Source of the DNA: Dermatophilaceae bacterium
Lineage (GTDB): Bacteria; Actinomycetota; Actinomycetes; Actinomycetales; Dermatophilaceae
Direction of reading: 5' to 3'
Assembly (NCBI GenBank): GCA_013361975.1
Contig: JABFXB010000252.1
Coordinates: 1 to 6,844 of the forward strand
DNA: 6,844 bases
Position 1 is the first letter of the stretch; every line of letters starts with the position of its first letter. The translations under genes were made by a program, and so were the position numbers. This document shows positions 1-4,962 of the stretch, piece by piece. Under the pieces are notes generated by a model. That model was not told the origin of the DNA. It did not search any database and saw only the letters and a program-made list of their open reading frames with translations.

Positions 1-423
1 GTTGCGCGTGCCGTCGGCGCGCTCGCGCAGCCGGCCGTCGTCGATGTAGTCCTGCACGCTCGCGACGACGAGGCGCAGGCCGAGCCGATCGACGGTCTCG
101 TCGCGGTAGGCGAGCACCTCGGGGAAGTTGTGGCCCGTGTCGACGTGCAGCACCGGGAACGGGATCGGCGCCGGCCAGAAGGCCTTCGTCGCGAGGTGCA
201 GCATGACGACGGAGTCCTTGCCGCCGCTGAAGAGCAGCGCGGGGCGCTCGAGCTCGCCGGCCATCTCGCGGATGACGAGGATCGCCTCGGCCTCGAGGGC
301 GTCGAGCTGGCTCAGCCGACGGTCGGGCGCCGACGACCCGCCGACGTATGCCGTCGTCGTCGCGTCGTCGACCGCGTTCACCGGGTCGGCTTGCGGGTCA
401 ACGGTCTTCGTGGTCGTCGTCAT
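1..423 (-). CDS. cysD: Sulfate adenylyltransferase subunit 2 (CysD), 5' part only
   Basis: CysD is the catalytic subunit of the CysDN ATP sulfurylase, which makes adenosine 5'-phosphosulfate (APS) from sulfate and ATP in the cytoplasm. The first 141 residues are visible and the gene runs off the left edge; the family is about 300 residues long. The PP-loop SGGKDS lies at residues 66-71, preceded by the helix RRLSQLDALEAEAI (35-48). The family motif HVDTGHNFPE follows at 93-102; its HNF form is the actinobacterial variant, where E. coli has a WKF form. The first ~35 residues are a Thr/Asp/Ala-rich extension without a recognisable fold, longer than in E. coli CysD. The ATG overlaps the cysH stop as ATGA, and no strong Shine-Dalgarno precedes it, so translation is probably coupled to cysH. 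cysN, the GTPase partner, is expected just beyond the edge. The family assignment is very secure. Confidence 0.96.
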   Translation of the reverse strand, partial: MTTTTKTVDPQADPVNAVDDATTTAYVGGSSAPDRRLSQLDALEAEAILVIREMAGELERPALLFSGGKDSVVMLHLATKAFWPAPIPFPVLHVDTGHNFPEVLAYRDETVDRLGLRLVVASVQDYIDDGRLRERADGTRN

Positions 424-1169
424 GTGTGGAGTCCGCACTCGGTCTTGGCGAAGCCGGCCCAGCGGCCGGCGCGGGGGTCCTCGCCGGGCTCGACCCGGCG
501 GGTGCACGGCTCGCAGCCGATGGACGGATAGCCGTCGGAGAGAAGGGAGTTGACCTCGACCTGGTTGTCGGCTGCATACGCCAGGAGCTCGTCGAAGGTC
601 CACGCAGCGAGCGGGTTGATCTTCACCAGCCCGTTCTTCTCGTCCCAGCTGACGAGCGGGGTGTCGGTGCGCGTGGGGCTCTCCTCACGGCGTACGCCGG
701 TGACCCAGGCCTCGTAGAGCGGCAGGGTGCGGGCCAACGGCTCGACCTTGCGCATCTGGCAGCAGAGGGCCGGGTCGCGCTCGTAGAGCCGCGCGCCGTA
801 CTTCTCGTCCTGCTCCGCCACGGTCAGCTCCGGCATGACGTTGACGAGGTTGATCGGCAGGTCCTCCGCGACGATGTCACGCGTGACGATCGTGTCGGAG
901 AAGTGGTAGCCGGTGTCGAGGAACAGCACGTCGACGCCGGGCGCGAAGCGCGAGACCACGTGCGGCAGAACGGCATCCGCCATCGAGCACGCCACGGCGA
1001 GCGAGCCGTCGAAGTGGAACGCGGCCCACGCGGCGACCTCGTCGGCGGTCGGCTCGTGCTCCGGGTCGGCGCCGAGCGTCGCGTTGAAGTCGTCGACGAT
1101 CGCCTTGAGCTCGGCCTCGGAGCGCCGCTTGCGCGGCACCTTGGGGGTGGCCAGGGGGACTGCGGTCAC
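420..1169 (-). CDS. cysH: Assimilatory APS reductase (CysH, [4Fe-4S] type)
   Basis: This 249-residue enzyme reduces APS to sulfite and AMP, with thioredoxin as the usual electron donor. The PAPS-reductase-family fold is clear: a P-loop-like substrate segment around AVACSMADAV (58-67), LFLDTGYHF (82-90) and VTGVRREES (156-164). It has the cysteine pairs Cys136-Cys137 and Cys219-x2-Cys222 that bind a [4Fe-4S] cluster. In this family that cluster marks enzymes that use APS rather than PAPS. The C-terminal ECGLH (244-248) carries the catalytic Cys245. The start is GTG at 1169, overlapping the sirA stop as GTGA; AAGGAG lies 7 bases upstream and no better start is in frame. The 4-base overlaps on both sides imply a single mRNA with coupled translation. 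APS use agrees with the neighbouring ATP sulfurylase and needs no APS kinase. Automatic annotation often calls such genes PAPS reductase. Confidence 0.96.
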   Translation of the reverse strand: MTAVPLATPKVPRKRRSEAELKAIVDDFNATLGADPEHEPTADEVAAWAAFHFDGSLAVACSMADAVLPHVVSRFAPGVDVLFLDTGYHFSDTIVTRDIVAEDLPINLVNVMPELTVAEQDEKYGARLYERDPALCCQMRKVEPLARTLPLYEAWVTGVRREESPTRTDTPLVSWDEKNGLVKINPLAAWTFDELLAYAADNQVEVNSLLSDGYPSIGCEPCTRRVEPGEDPRAGRWAGFAKTECGLHT

Positions 1170-2908
1170 TGGAGGGCTCCTTCCTCGGCACGGTGGCTCC
1201 ACTGGGCGAAGGTCTCGCCCTGCTCGCGCTGGTCGGCGAACGTGCGCACGACGCGCTCGACGTAGTCGGGCAGTTCGTCGGCCGTCACCTTGAGGCCCCG
1301 GACGGTGCGCCCTAGGCCGGCCTCGGCGCGCTCGACGGAGGCGAGGCCGCCGCCGAGGTGCACCTGGAAGCCGGGCACCTGCTCTGCTCCGCCCGGCGTG
1401 TCGACCGTCACCAGCTGACCCTTGAGGCCGATGTCGGCGGTCTGGATGCGCGCGCAGGAGTTGGGGCAGCCGTTGATGTTGAGCAGGATCGGGGTGTCGA
1501 GCGAGCCGTCCTCGACGAGGTCGGCGAGGCGCGTCTCGAGCTCGGCGATGGCGTCGGTCGCGGTCTGCTTCGTCTCGACGATGGCGAGCTTGCAGTACTC
1601 GATGCCGGTGCACGCCATCGTGGTGCGCCGGAACGGGCTCGGCTTCGCCGTGAGACCGAGGCCCTCGAGATCGGTGACGAAGTCGTCGACGCGGTCGGCC
1701 GGCACGTCGAGGACGACGAGCTTCTGGTGGGCCGTGAGCCGCACCGCGCTGGCGCCGTAGGTCTCGACGAGGTCGCCGAGCCGGGTCAGCAGGGTGCCGC
1801 TGATGCGACCGACGGTGGGGGCGGCGCCGACGTAGTAGTTGCCGTCCTTCTGCAGGTGCACGCCGACGTGGTCGCCGGGGCCGGTGGCGGGTGCGGGCGG
1901 CGGGCCGTCGGGGAGCGGGTGCCCCAGGTACTCGGTCTCGAGCACCTCGCGGAACTTCTCCGGGCCCCACTCGGCCATGAGGAACTTGAGGCGGGCCTTG
2001 TTGCGCAGCCTGCGGTAGCCGTAGTCGCGGAAGATCGAGATGACCCCGTGCCACACGTCGACCGCGTCGTCCTCGGAGACGAAGACGCCGATGCGCTCGG
2101 CCAGACGGGGAGAGGTCGACAGCCCGCCGCCGACCCAGAGGTCGAAGCCGGGGCCGAGCTCGGGGTGCACGACGCCGACGAGGGACACGTCGTTGATCTC
2201 GTGCACGACGTCGAGGCTGGGGTGGCCGGTGATGGCCGTCTTGAACTTGCGCGGCAGGTTCGACAGGTCGAGGTCGCCGAGGTACTTCTCGGTGATCCCC
2301 TGGATGACCGGGGTGGGGTCGATGATCTCGTCGGCCGCGACCCCGGCGACCGGGCTGCCGAGGAAGCCGCGCGGGGTGTCGCCGCACGCCTCGGTGGTCT
2401 GCAGGCCGACCGCCTCGAGCCGCCGCCAGATCTCGGGGACGTCCTCGATGCCGACCCAGTGGTACTGGATGTTCTGCCGGTCGGTGATGTCGGCCGAGTC
2501 ACGGGCGAAGTCGGTGGAGATGCCGCCGAGGACGCGCAGCCGCTCGGGCGTCAGCGCCTGGCCGTCGCTGCGGACGCGGAGCATGAAGTATCGGTCGCTC
2601 AGCTCGTCGTCACTCAGCTGCGCGGTGCGGCCGCCGTCGATGCCGGGCTTGCGCTGCGTGTAGAGGCCCCACCAGCGGAACCGCCCGGAGAGGTCCTGCG
2701 TGGGGATGGAGTCGAAGCCCTCGCGCGAGTAGATCTGCTCGATCCGCTCGCGCACGTTGAGGCCGTTGTCCTCCTGCTTCCACGTCTCGTTGCCGTTGAG
2801 CGGCTCGGTGCCGTCGACCTTCCACTGCCCGTTTGAGCGGCCGCCGCGTGGGGGCCGGGTGCCGGGGCGCGCAGGCGCGGTCGCGGGCGAGGAGTCGGTG
2901 ACGGTCAT
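1166..2908 (-). CDS. sirA: Siroheme [4Fe-4S] sulfite reductase (ferredoxin-dependent, SirA/NirA family)
   Basis: This 580-residue protein is predicted to reduce sulfite to sulfide with six electrons from ferredoxin in the cytoplasm. It shows two ferredoxin-like/siroheme half repeats (about residues 50-330 and 345-575). The cluster ligands are Cys433-x5-Cys439 and Cys481-x3-Cys485 (ACTGIEYC, NGCPNSC). Arg111, Arg180, Lys221 and Lys223 line up, with a constant offset of 14, with the anion-binding residues I recall for the M. tuberculosis enzyme. Tyr83 and Cys175 match the pair that forms its covalent Tyr-Cys link. Residues 1-25 are a variable Pro/Arg-rich tail before the conserved NGQW. It is first in the sirA-cysH-cysD operon, and APS reductase next door favours sulfite over nitrite as substrate. 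No Shine-Dalgarno precedes the ATG at 2908, and the -10-like element position suggests a leaderless mRNA. An in-frame ATG at 2932 would add eight residues. The family is certain; the start is less so. Confidence 0.95.
   Translation of the reverse strand: MTVTDSSPATAPARPGTRPPRGGRSNGQWKVDGTEPLNGNETWKQEDNGLNVRERIEQIYSREGFDSIPTQDLSGRFRWWGLYTQRKPGIDGGRTAQLSDDELSDRYFMLRVRSDGQALTPERLRVLGGISTDFARDSADITDRQNIQYHWVGIEDVPEIWRRLEAVGLQTTEACGDTPRGFLGSPVAGVAADEIIDPTPVIQGITEKYLGDLDLSNLPRKFKTAITGHPSLDVVHEINDVSLVGVVHPELGPGFDLWVGGGLSTSPRLAERIGVFVSEDDAVDVWHGVISIFRDYGYRRLRNKARLKFLMAEWGPEKFREVLETEYLGHPLPDGPPPAPATGPGDHVGVHLQKDGNYYVGAAPTVGRISGTLLTRLGDLVETYGASAVRLTAHQKLVVLDVPADRVDDFVTDLEGLGLTAKPSPFRRTTMACTGIEYCKLAIVETKQTATDAIAELETRLADLVEDGSLDTPILLNINGCPNSCARIQTADIGLKGQLVTVDTPGGAEQVPGFQVHLGGGLASVERAEAGLGRTVRGLKVTADELPDYVERVVRTFADQREQGETFAQWSHRAEEGALQ
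1177..1182 (-). promoter_or_regulatory. Ribosome binding site of cysH
   Basis: AAGGAG on the minus strand, 7 bases before the GTG at 1169 and inside the last codons of sirA. It decides the GTG start of cysH, which overlaps the sirA stop codon. Confidence 0.8.
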
Positions 2909-2945
2909 GTGATCGAATGTATAACCGACCATTATCCAGACCCAA
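2908..2945 (-). promoter_or_regulatory. sirA: Probable promoter of the sirA-cysH-cysD operon, leaderless start
   Basis: On the minus strand a -10-like TACATT (2921-2916) fits the actinobacterial TAnnnT pattern. It ends 7 bases before the A of the sirA ATG at 2908, so transcription would begin at or within a base or two of the start codon. A weak -35 candidate, TTGGGT (2945-2940), sits 18 bases upstream. The lack of any Shine-Dalgarno before this ATG agrees with a leaderless message, which is common in Actinomycetota. A competing -10-like GATAAT lies at 2937-2932. This is inference from spacing and motif only. Confidence 0.45.
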
Positions 2946-2955
2946 ACGGGTCCGG
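2936..2955 (-). terminator. 8-bp hairpin between the transglycosylase gene and sirA
   Basis: Read on the minus strand, CCGGACCC, loop GTTT, then GGGTCTGG can pair over eight positions with one G-U wobble. On the plus strand that wobble becomes an A-C mismatch, so the fold favours minus-strand RNA. It lies about 50 bases after the stop of the transglycosylase gene and could end its transcript. No U-tract follows (AUAAUGG), so it is a weak intrinsic terminator at best. Because it covers the candidate -35 of sirA, the inverted repeat could instead be an operator. Confidence 0.4.
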
Positions 2956-2994
2956 CATCCGATCCATCCCCACCGGATGGGTGGGAGTTGCCGG
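2952..2994 (-). other. Possible stem-loop in the spacer upstream of sirA
   Basis: On the minus strand an outer stem, CCGGCA (2994-2989) with UGCCGG (2957-2952), encloses an inner hairpin, UCCCACC with GGUGGGG (2986-2980 and 2974-2968) and loop CAUCC. A 10-base unpaired stretch remains on the 3' side. The last four bases of the outer stem are also the first four of the 2936-2955 hairpin, so the two folds exclude each other. A further alternative pairs CCAUCC (2980-2975) with GGAUGG (2969-2964). In GC-rich DNA such stems can arise by chance. No known riboswitch class fits fully. Confidence 0.3.
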
Positions 2995-3006
2995 CGAGGG
3001 ATGCGC

Positions 3007-4068
3007 TCAGGGGCCGGCGAGGGCGCCGGACGTCACTGCCTGGATGATGCCGACCACGGTCGAGAGGTAGCGCTGCGAGTGGTTGTACGACAGCACCGCG
3101 GCCCGCAGGTCTGCCGCCTGCGACAGGTCGCGCCCTCCCGCGCACAGGTAGTTCGCGGCCGCGAGCGTCGCGTCCTCGATGTTCTGCGGATCTCGTATGC
3201 CGTCACCGTTGCCGTCCGCGCCCCAGATCCGCCAGGTGGCCGGGATGAACTGCATCGGGCCCACGGCCCGGTCCCACACGGGGTCGCCGTCGTAGCGCCC
3301 ACCGTCGCTGTCGCGGATCGCGGCGTAGCTGCCGCCGGTGAGGGCGGGCCCCCGGACCGGTGGCACCGCGTCGTGCGACGCGTCGAGGCGGCGGCCGCGC
3401 AGCGAGGACGACTCGACCTCGCCGATGGCGGCGAGCAGCATGACCGGGATGTGGCAGGAGCGCTTCTTCTCGGCCGCCGCCGTGTAGGCCGCCCAGATGA
3501 TCTGCTCCTTGGTCAGCTGGCCGTCGCCCGATCCCTTCGGCGGGACGGGCACGGCCGTCGGGATCTGGATGGGGGCCCTCGGCTGCCAGGACGACGAGGT
3601 GGCGCTCGTGCCTCCGCCCGGCTGCAGCGTCGCCGGGTCAGGCGCCGCGTCCGCCGACGCACCCGGCTGCCCGGGCTGGGCGTCCTGCGGCACGACGCCC
3701 GTGCCGGCCGGCTCGGCCTGCTGGGCGGTCACCACGGCACCGGCCGCGAGGAGGAGCCGCTCGAACAGGGGCGTGACAAGCACACCGCCGAGACCGCCGA
3801 GCGTGGTCAGGGGGTCGGCCGTGCGGGCCGGGGTGCCGTCTGAGCCACCCGCCGCGCCGGAGGTGTCGGTGGGCGACCGGCCAGACGGCGCAGTCGCGCC
3901 GAGGGCTGGGCCGAAGCCGAGGCTCGGCGGCACCGTCGGCGAGGGGGTCGCAACCGTCGAACCGTCATCGGCACGAGCCGTGACGGCGCCGAGCGCACCG
4001 GTGAGCACGGCGCATCCCAAGCTCGCGGCCACCCCCGCCGCGAGCAGGCGCTCCATCCGCTGACGCAT
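3007..4068 (-). CDS. Secreted lytic murein transglycosylase (MltB-like, SLT_2 fold)
   Basis: The 353-residue product is predicted to be exported and to cleave peptidoglycan glycan strands, releasing 1,6-anhydro-muropeptides. Residues 1-33 form a signal peptide: RQRMER, a hydrophobic core, then ARA before Asp34. Residues 34-185 are a Pro/Ala/Gly/Ser/Thr-rich linker broken by a hydrophobic stretch at 88-114. The catalytic domain (187-350) has LLAAIGEVES (211-220), with Glu219 the likely catalytic acid. AVGPMQFIPATW follows at 268-279, then an EF-hand-like loop at 285-296 with Asp285, Asn287, Asp289 and Asp293. ALSYNHS-type residues near 325-331 complete it (here AVLSYNHS). Cys205 and Cys309 are placed to form a disulfide. 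The ATG at 4068 has AGGGAG 8 bases upstream; a longer in-frame start at 4209 would bury the signal peptide. Divergent from a two-component system, which might regulate it. The family is secure; the physiological role is unknown. Confidence 0.9.
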   Translation of the reverse strand: MRQRMERLLAAGVAASLGCAVLTGALGAVTARADDGSTVATPSPTVPPSLGFGPALGATAPSGRSPTDTSGAAGGSDGTPARTADPLTTLGGLGGVLVTPLFERLLLAAGAVVTAQQAEPAGTGVVPQDAQPGQPGASADAAPDPATLQPGGGTSATSSSWQPRAPIQIPTAVPVPPKGSGDGQLTKEQIIWAAYTAAAEKKRSCHIPVMLLAAIGEVESSSLRGRRLDASHDAVPPVRGPALTGGSYAAIRDSDGGRYDGDPVWDRAVGPMQFIPATWRIWGADGNGDGIRDPQNIEDATLAAANYLCAGGRDLSQAADLRAAVLSYNHSQRYLSTVVGIIQAVTSGALAGP

Positions 4069-4290
4069 CCCCAATGCTCCCTGCTGCTGCGGGCCCGACC
4101 CCCTCGTGCCCGCGACGACTCTCCTCAAGTAGAACGCGAAAGACGCTCGGGCGCCGACGAATCCGCTTTGTCCCGCCGACCGTAGCCGCGAACCGGACTT
4201 CTCGGGCATCGCACCCCGGGGCGTCCGCGTCCTGCTTCACTGGTCGACAGGCTGGGGGGCCGGTGGGACCTGGGGGACAAGGAGCCACTC
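4069..4290. other. Divergent intergenic region between transglycosylase and response regulator genes
   Basis: This 222-base spacer must hold the promoters of both divergent genes unless one is read from further away. The only clear signals are the two ribosome binding sites: AGGGAG for the minus-strand gene, and AAGGAG at 4279-4284 on the plus strand, 6 bases before the ATG at 4291. A perfect CCCCGGGG palindrome lies at 4214-4221. I could not find a convincing -10/-35 pair on either strand, nor paired direct repeats typical of OmpR-family binding. The minus frame of the transglycosylase stays open up to 4209, but its composition does not suggest coding. Confidence 0.5.
4077..4082 (-). promoter_or_regulatory. 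Ribosome binding site of the lytic transglycosylase gene
   Basis: AGGGAG on the minus strand, 8 bases before the ATG at 4068. It supports this start, which also places the signal peptide at the very N-terminus, over the longer open frame that begins at 4209. Confidence 0.7.
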
Positions 4291-4962
4291 ATGGCGAAGG
4301 TCATGGTCGTCGACGACGAGGAGCGGGTGCGGGGGCTGCTGACGCGGTCGCTGACGTCCGAGGGACACTCGGTGGTCACCGCGGCGACCGCCAGGGCGGC
4401 CATCGACCGCCTCGACGTCATGGCCGTCGATCTCGTCGTGCTCGACCTCGTGATGCCCGGGGCGAGCGGCCTGACGGTTCTCGACGCGATCAGGCACAGG
4501 CATCGCGCCACGCCCGTCATCGTGCTGTCGGGGGTCACCGACGTCGGCACGCGCGTCGAGGTGCTCGACCGCGGAGCCGTCGACGTCGTGGCCAAGCCCT
4601 TCAGCCTGACCGAACTGCTCGCCCGGGTGCGCCGCAACGTCGGCGCCGGCCCGATGGCCTCCGACGACCCGGTGCTGCACGCGGGCGGCATACGGCTCGA
4701 CCTGGGCCGGCGGCGGGCCACGTTCCGCGACGTCACCGCCTCGCTCACCGAGCGTGAGTTCACCCTGCTCGTGCACCTCATGCGCCGCAAGGGCCAGGTG
4801 TGCCGTCGCGAGGAGCTGCTCCACGACGTGTGGCGCCTCGACCTCGACCCCGGCAGCAACGTCGTCGAGGTGTGCGTCGGGCGGTTGCGGAGCAAGCTCG
4901 GCCAGGACATCCCCGTCGAGACGCTGCGCGGCGTCGGCTACGGGCTCTACGAGGAGCCGTGA
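4291..4962 (+). CDS. OmpR/PhoB-family response regulator
   Basis: This 223-residue cytoplasmic transcription factor is expected to be phosphorylated by the kinase encoded next. The receiver domain (1-118) has the acidic pair Asp8-Asp9, the phosphoacceptor Asp52 in LDLVMPG, the switch residue Ser80 (VLSG) and Lys102-Pro103. A winged-helix DNA-binding domain (about 127-220) carries LTEREFTLL (152-160), the recognition-helix region NVVEVCVGRLRSKLG (190-204) and the C-terminal hairpin LRGVGYGLY. All receiver residues needed for phosphorylation are present and the length is normal. A strong AAGGAG lies 6 bases before the ATG. The stop overlaps the kinase start by one base, so the two form an operon. 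The target genes are not shown by the sequence; the divergent transglycosylase gene is the obvious first candidate, and autoregulation is another. I cannot assign a named system. Confidence 0.95.
   Translation: MAKVMVVDDEERVRGLLTRSLTSEGHSVVTAATARAAIDRLDVMAVDLVVLDLVMPGASGLTVLDAIRHRHRATPVIVLSGVTDVGTRVEVLDRGAVDVVAKPFSLTELLARVRRNVGAGPMASDDPVLHAGGIRLDLGRRRATFRDVTASLTEREFTLLVHLMRRKGQVCRREELLHDVWRLDLDPGSNVVEVCVGRLRSKLGQDIPVETLRGVGYGLYEEP

Noticed and set aside
346..423. CGT/GTC trinucleotide runs near the start of cysD as a repeat element
   Set aside because: They are explained by consecutive Thr and Asp codons in the variable N-terminal extension and do not form a regular array.
1170..2387. The open minus frame that extends cysH far upstream to 2387
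   Set aside because: The upstream part is Arg/Pro-rich, runs out of frame through sirA and has no family similarity. The GTG at 1169 with AAGGAG is the supported start.
1358..2836. A 492-codon open frame on the plus strand opposite sirA, and similar long frames opposite or beside the other genes (for example 4947-5918 minus)
   Set aside because: Each is antisense or out of frame to a gene with clear family motifs. The translations are rich in Arg/Ala/Gly/Asp/Val with no domain, as expected from GC-rich third positions.
2909..3006. Polycysteine leader peptide of the kind that controls some actinobacterial cysteine operons
   Set aside because: No short frame in the spacer contains a run of cysteine codons; the only start-to-stop ORF found there has none.
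2909..3060. SAM-IV or SAM-I riboswitch upstream of sirA, including a possible P1 between GGTCGGCATC (3055-3046, minus) and GATGCCGGACC (2959-2949, minus)
   Set aside because: The 5' arm lies inside transglycosylase codons, the P2 kink-turn sequence is missing and ten extra bases interrupt the P3-like stem. The likeness is too partial for a riboswitch call.
4009..4068. Lipoprotein signal for the transglycosylase, with Cys19 as lipidation site
   Set aside because: The residues before Cys19 are ASLG, with Ser at -3 instead of Leu/Val/Ile, and Cys19 lies in the middle of the hydrophobic core. A type I site after ARA (31-33) fits better.
4069..4209. A c-di-GMP or c-di-AMP riboswitch ahead of the transglycosylase gene, prompted by GGGACAAAGC on the minus strand
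   Set aside because: The c-di-GMP core would need GGGACGCAAAGC and a downstream GGUAGCCGGGUUACC-like arm, both absent. No c-di-AMP aptamer consensus was recognised either.
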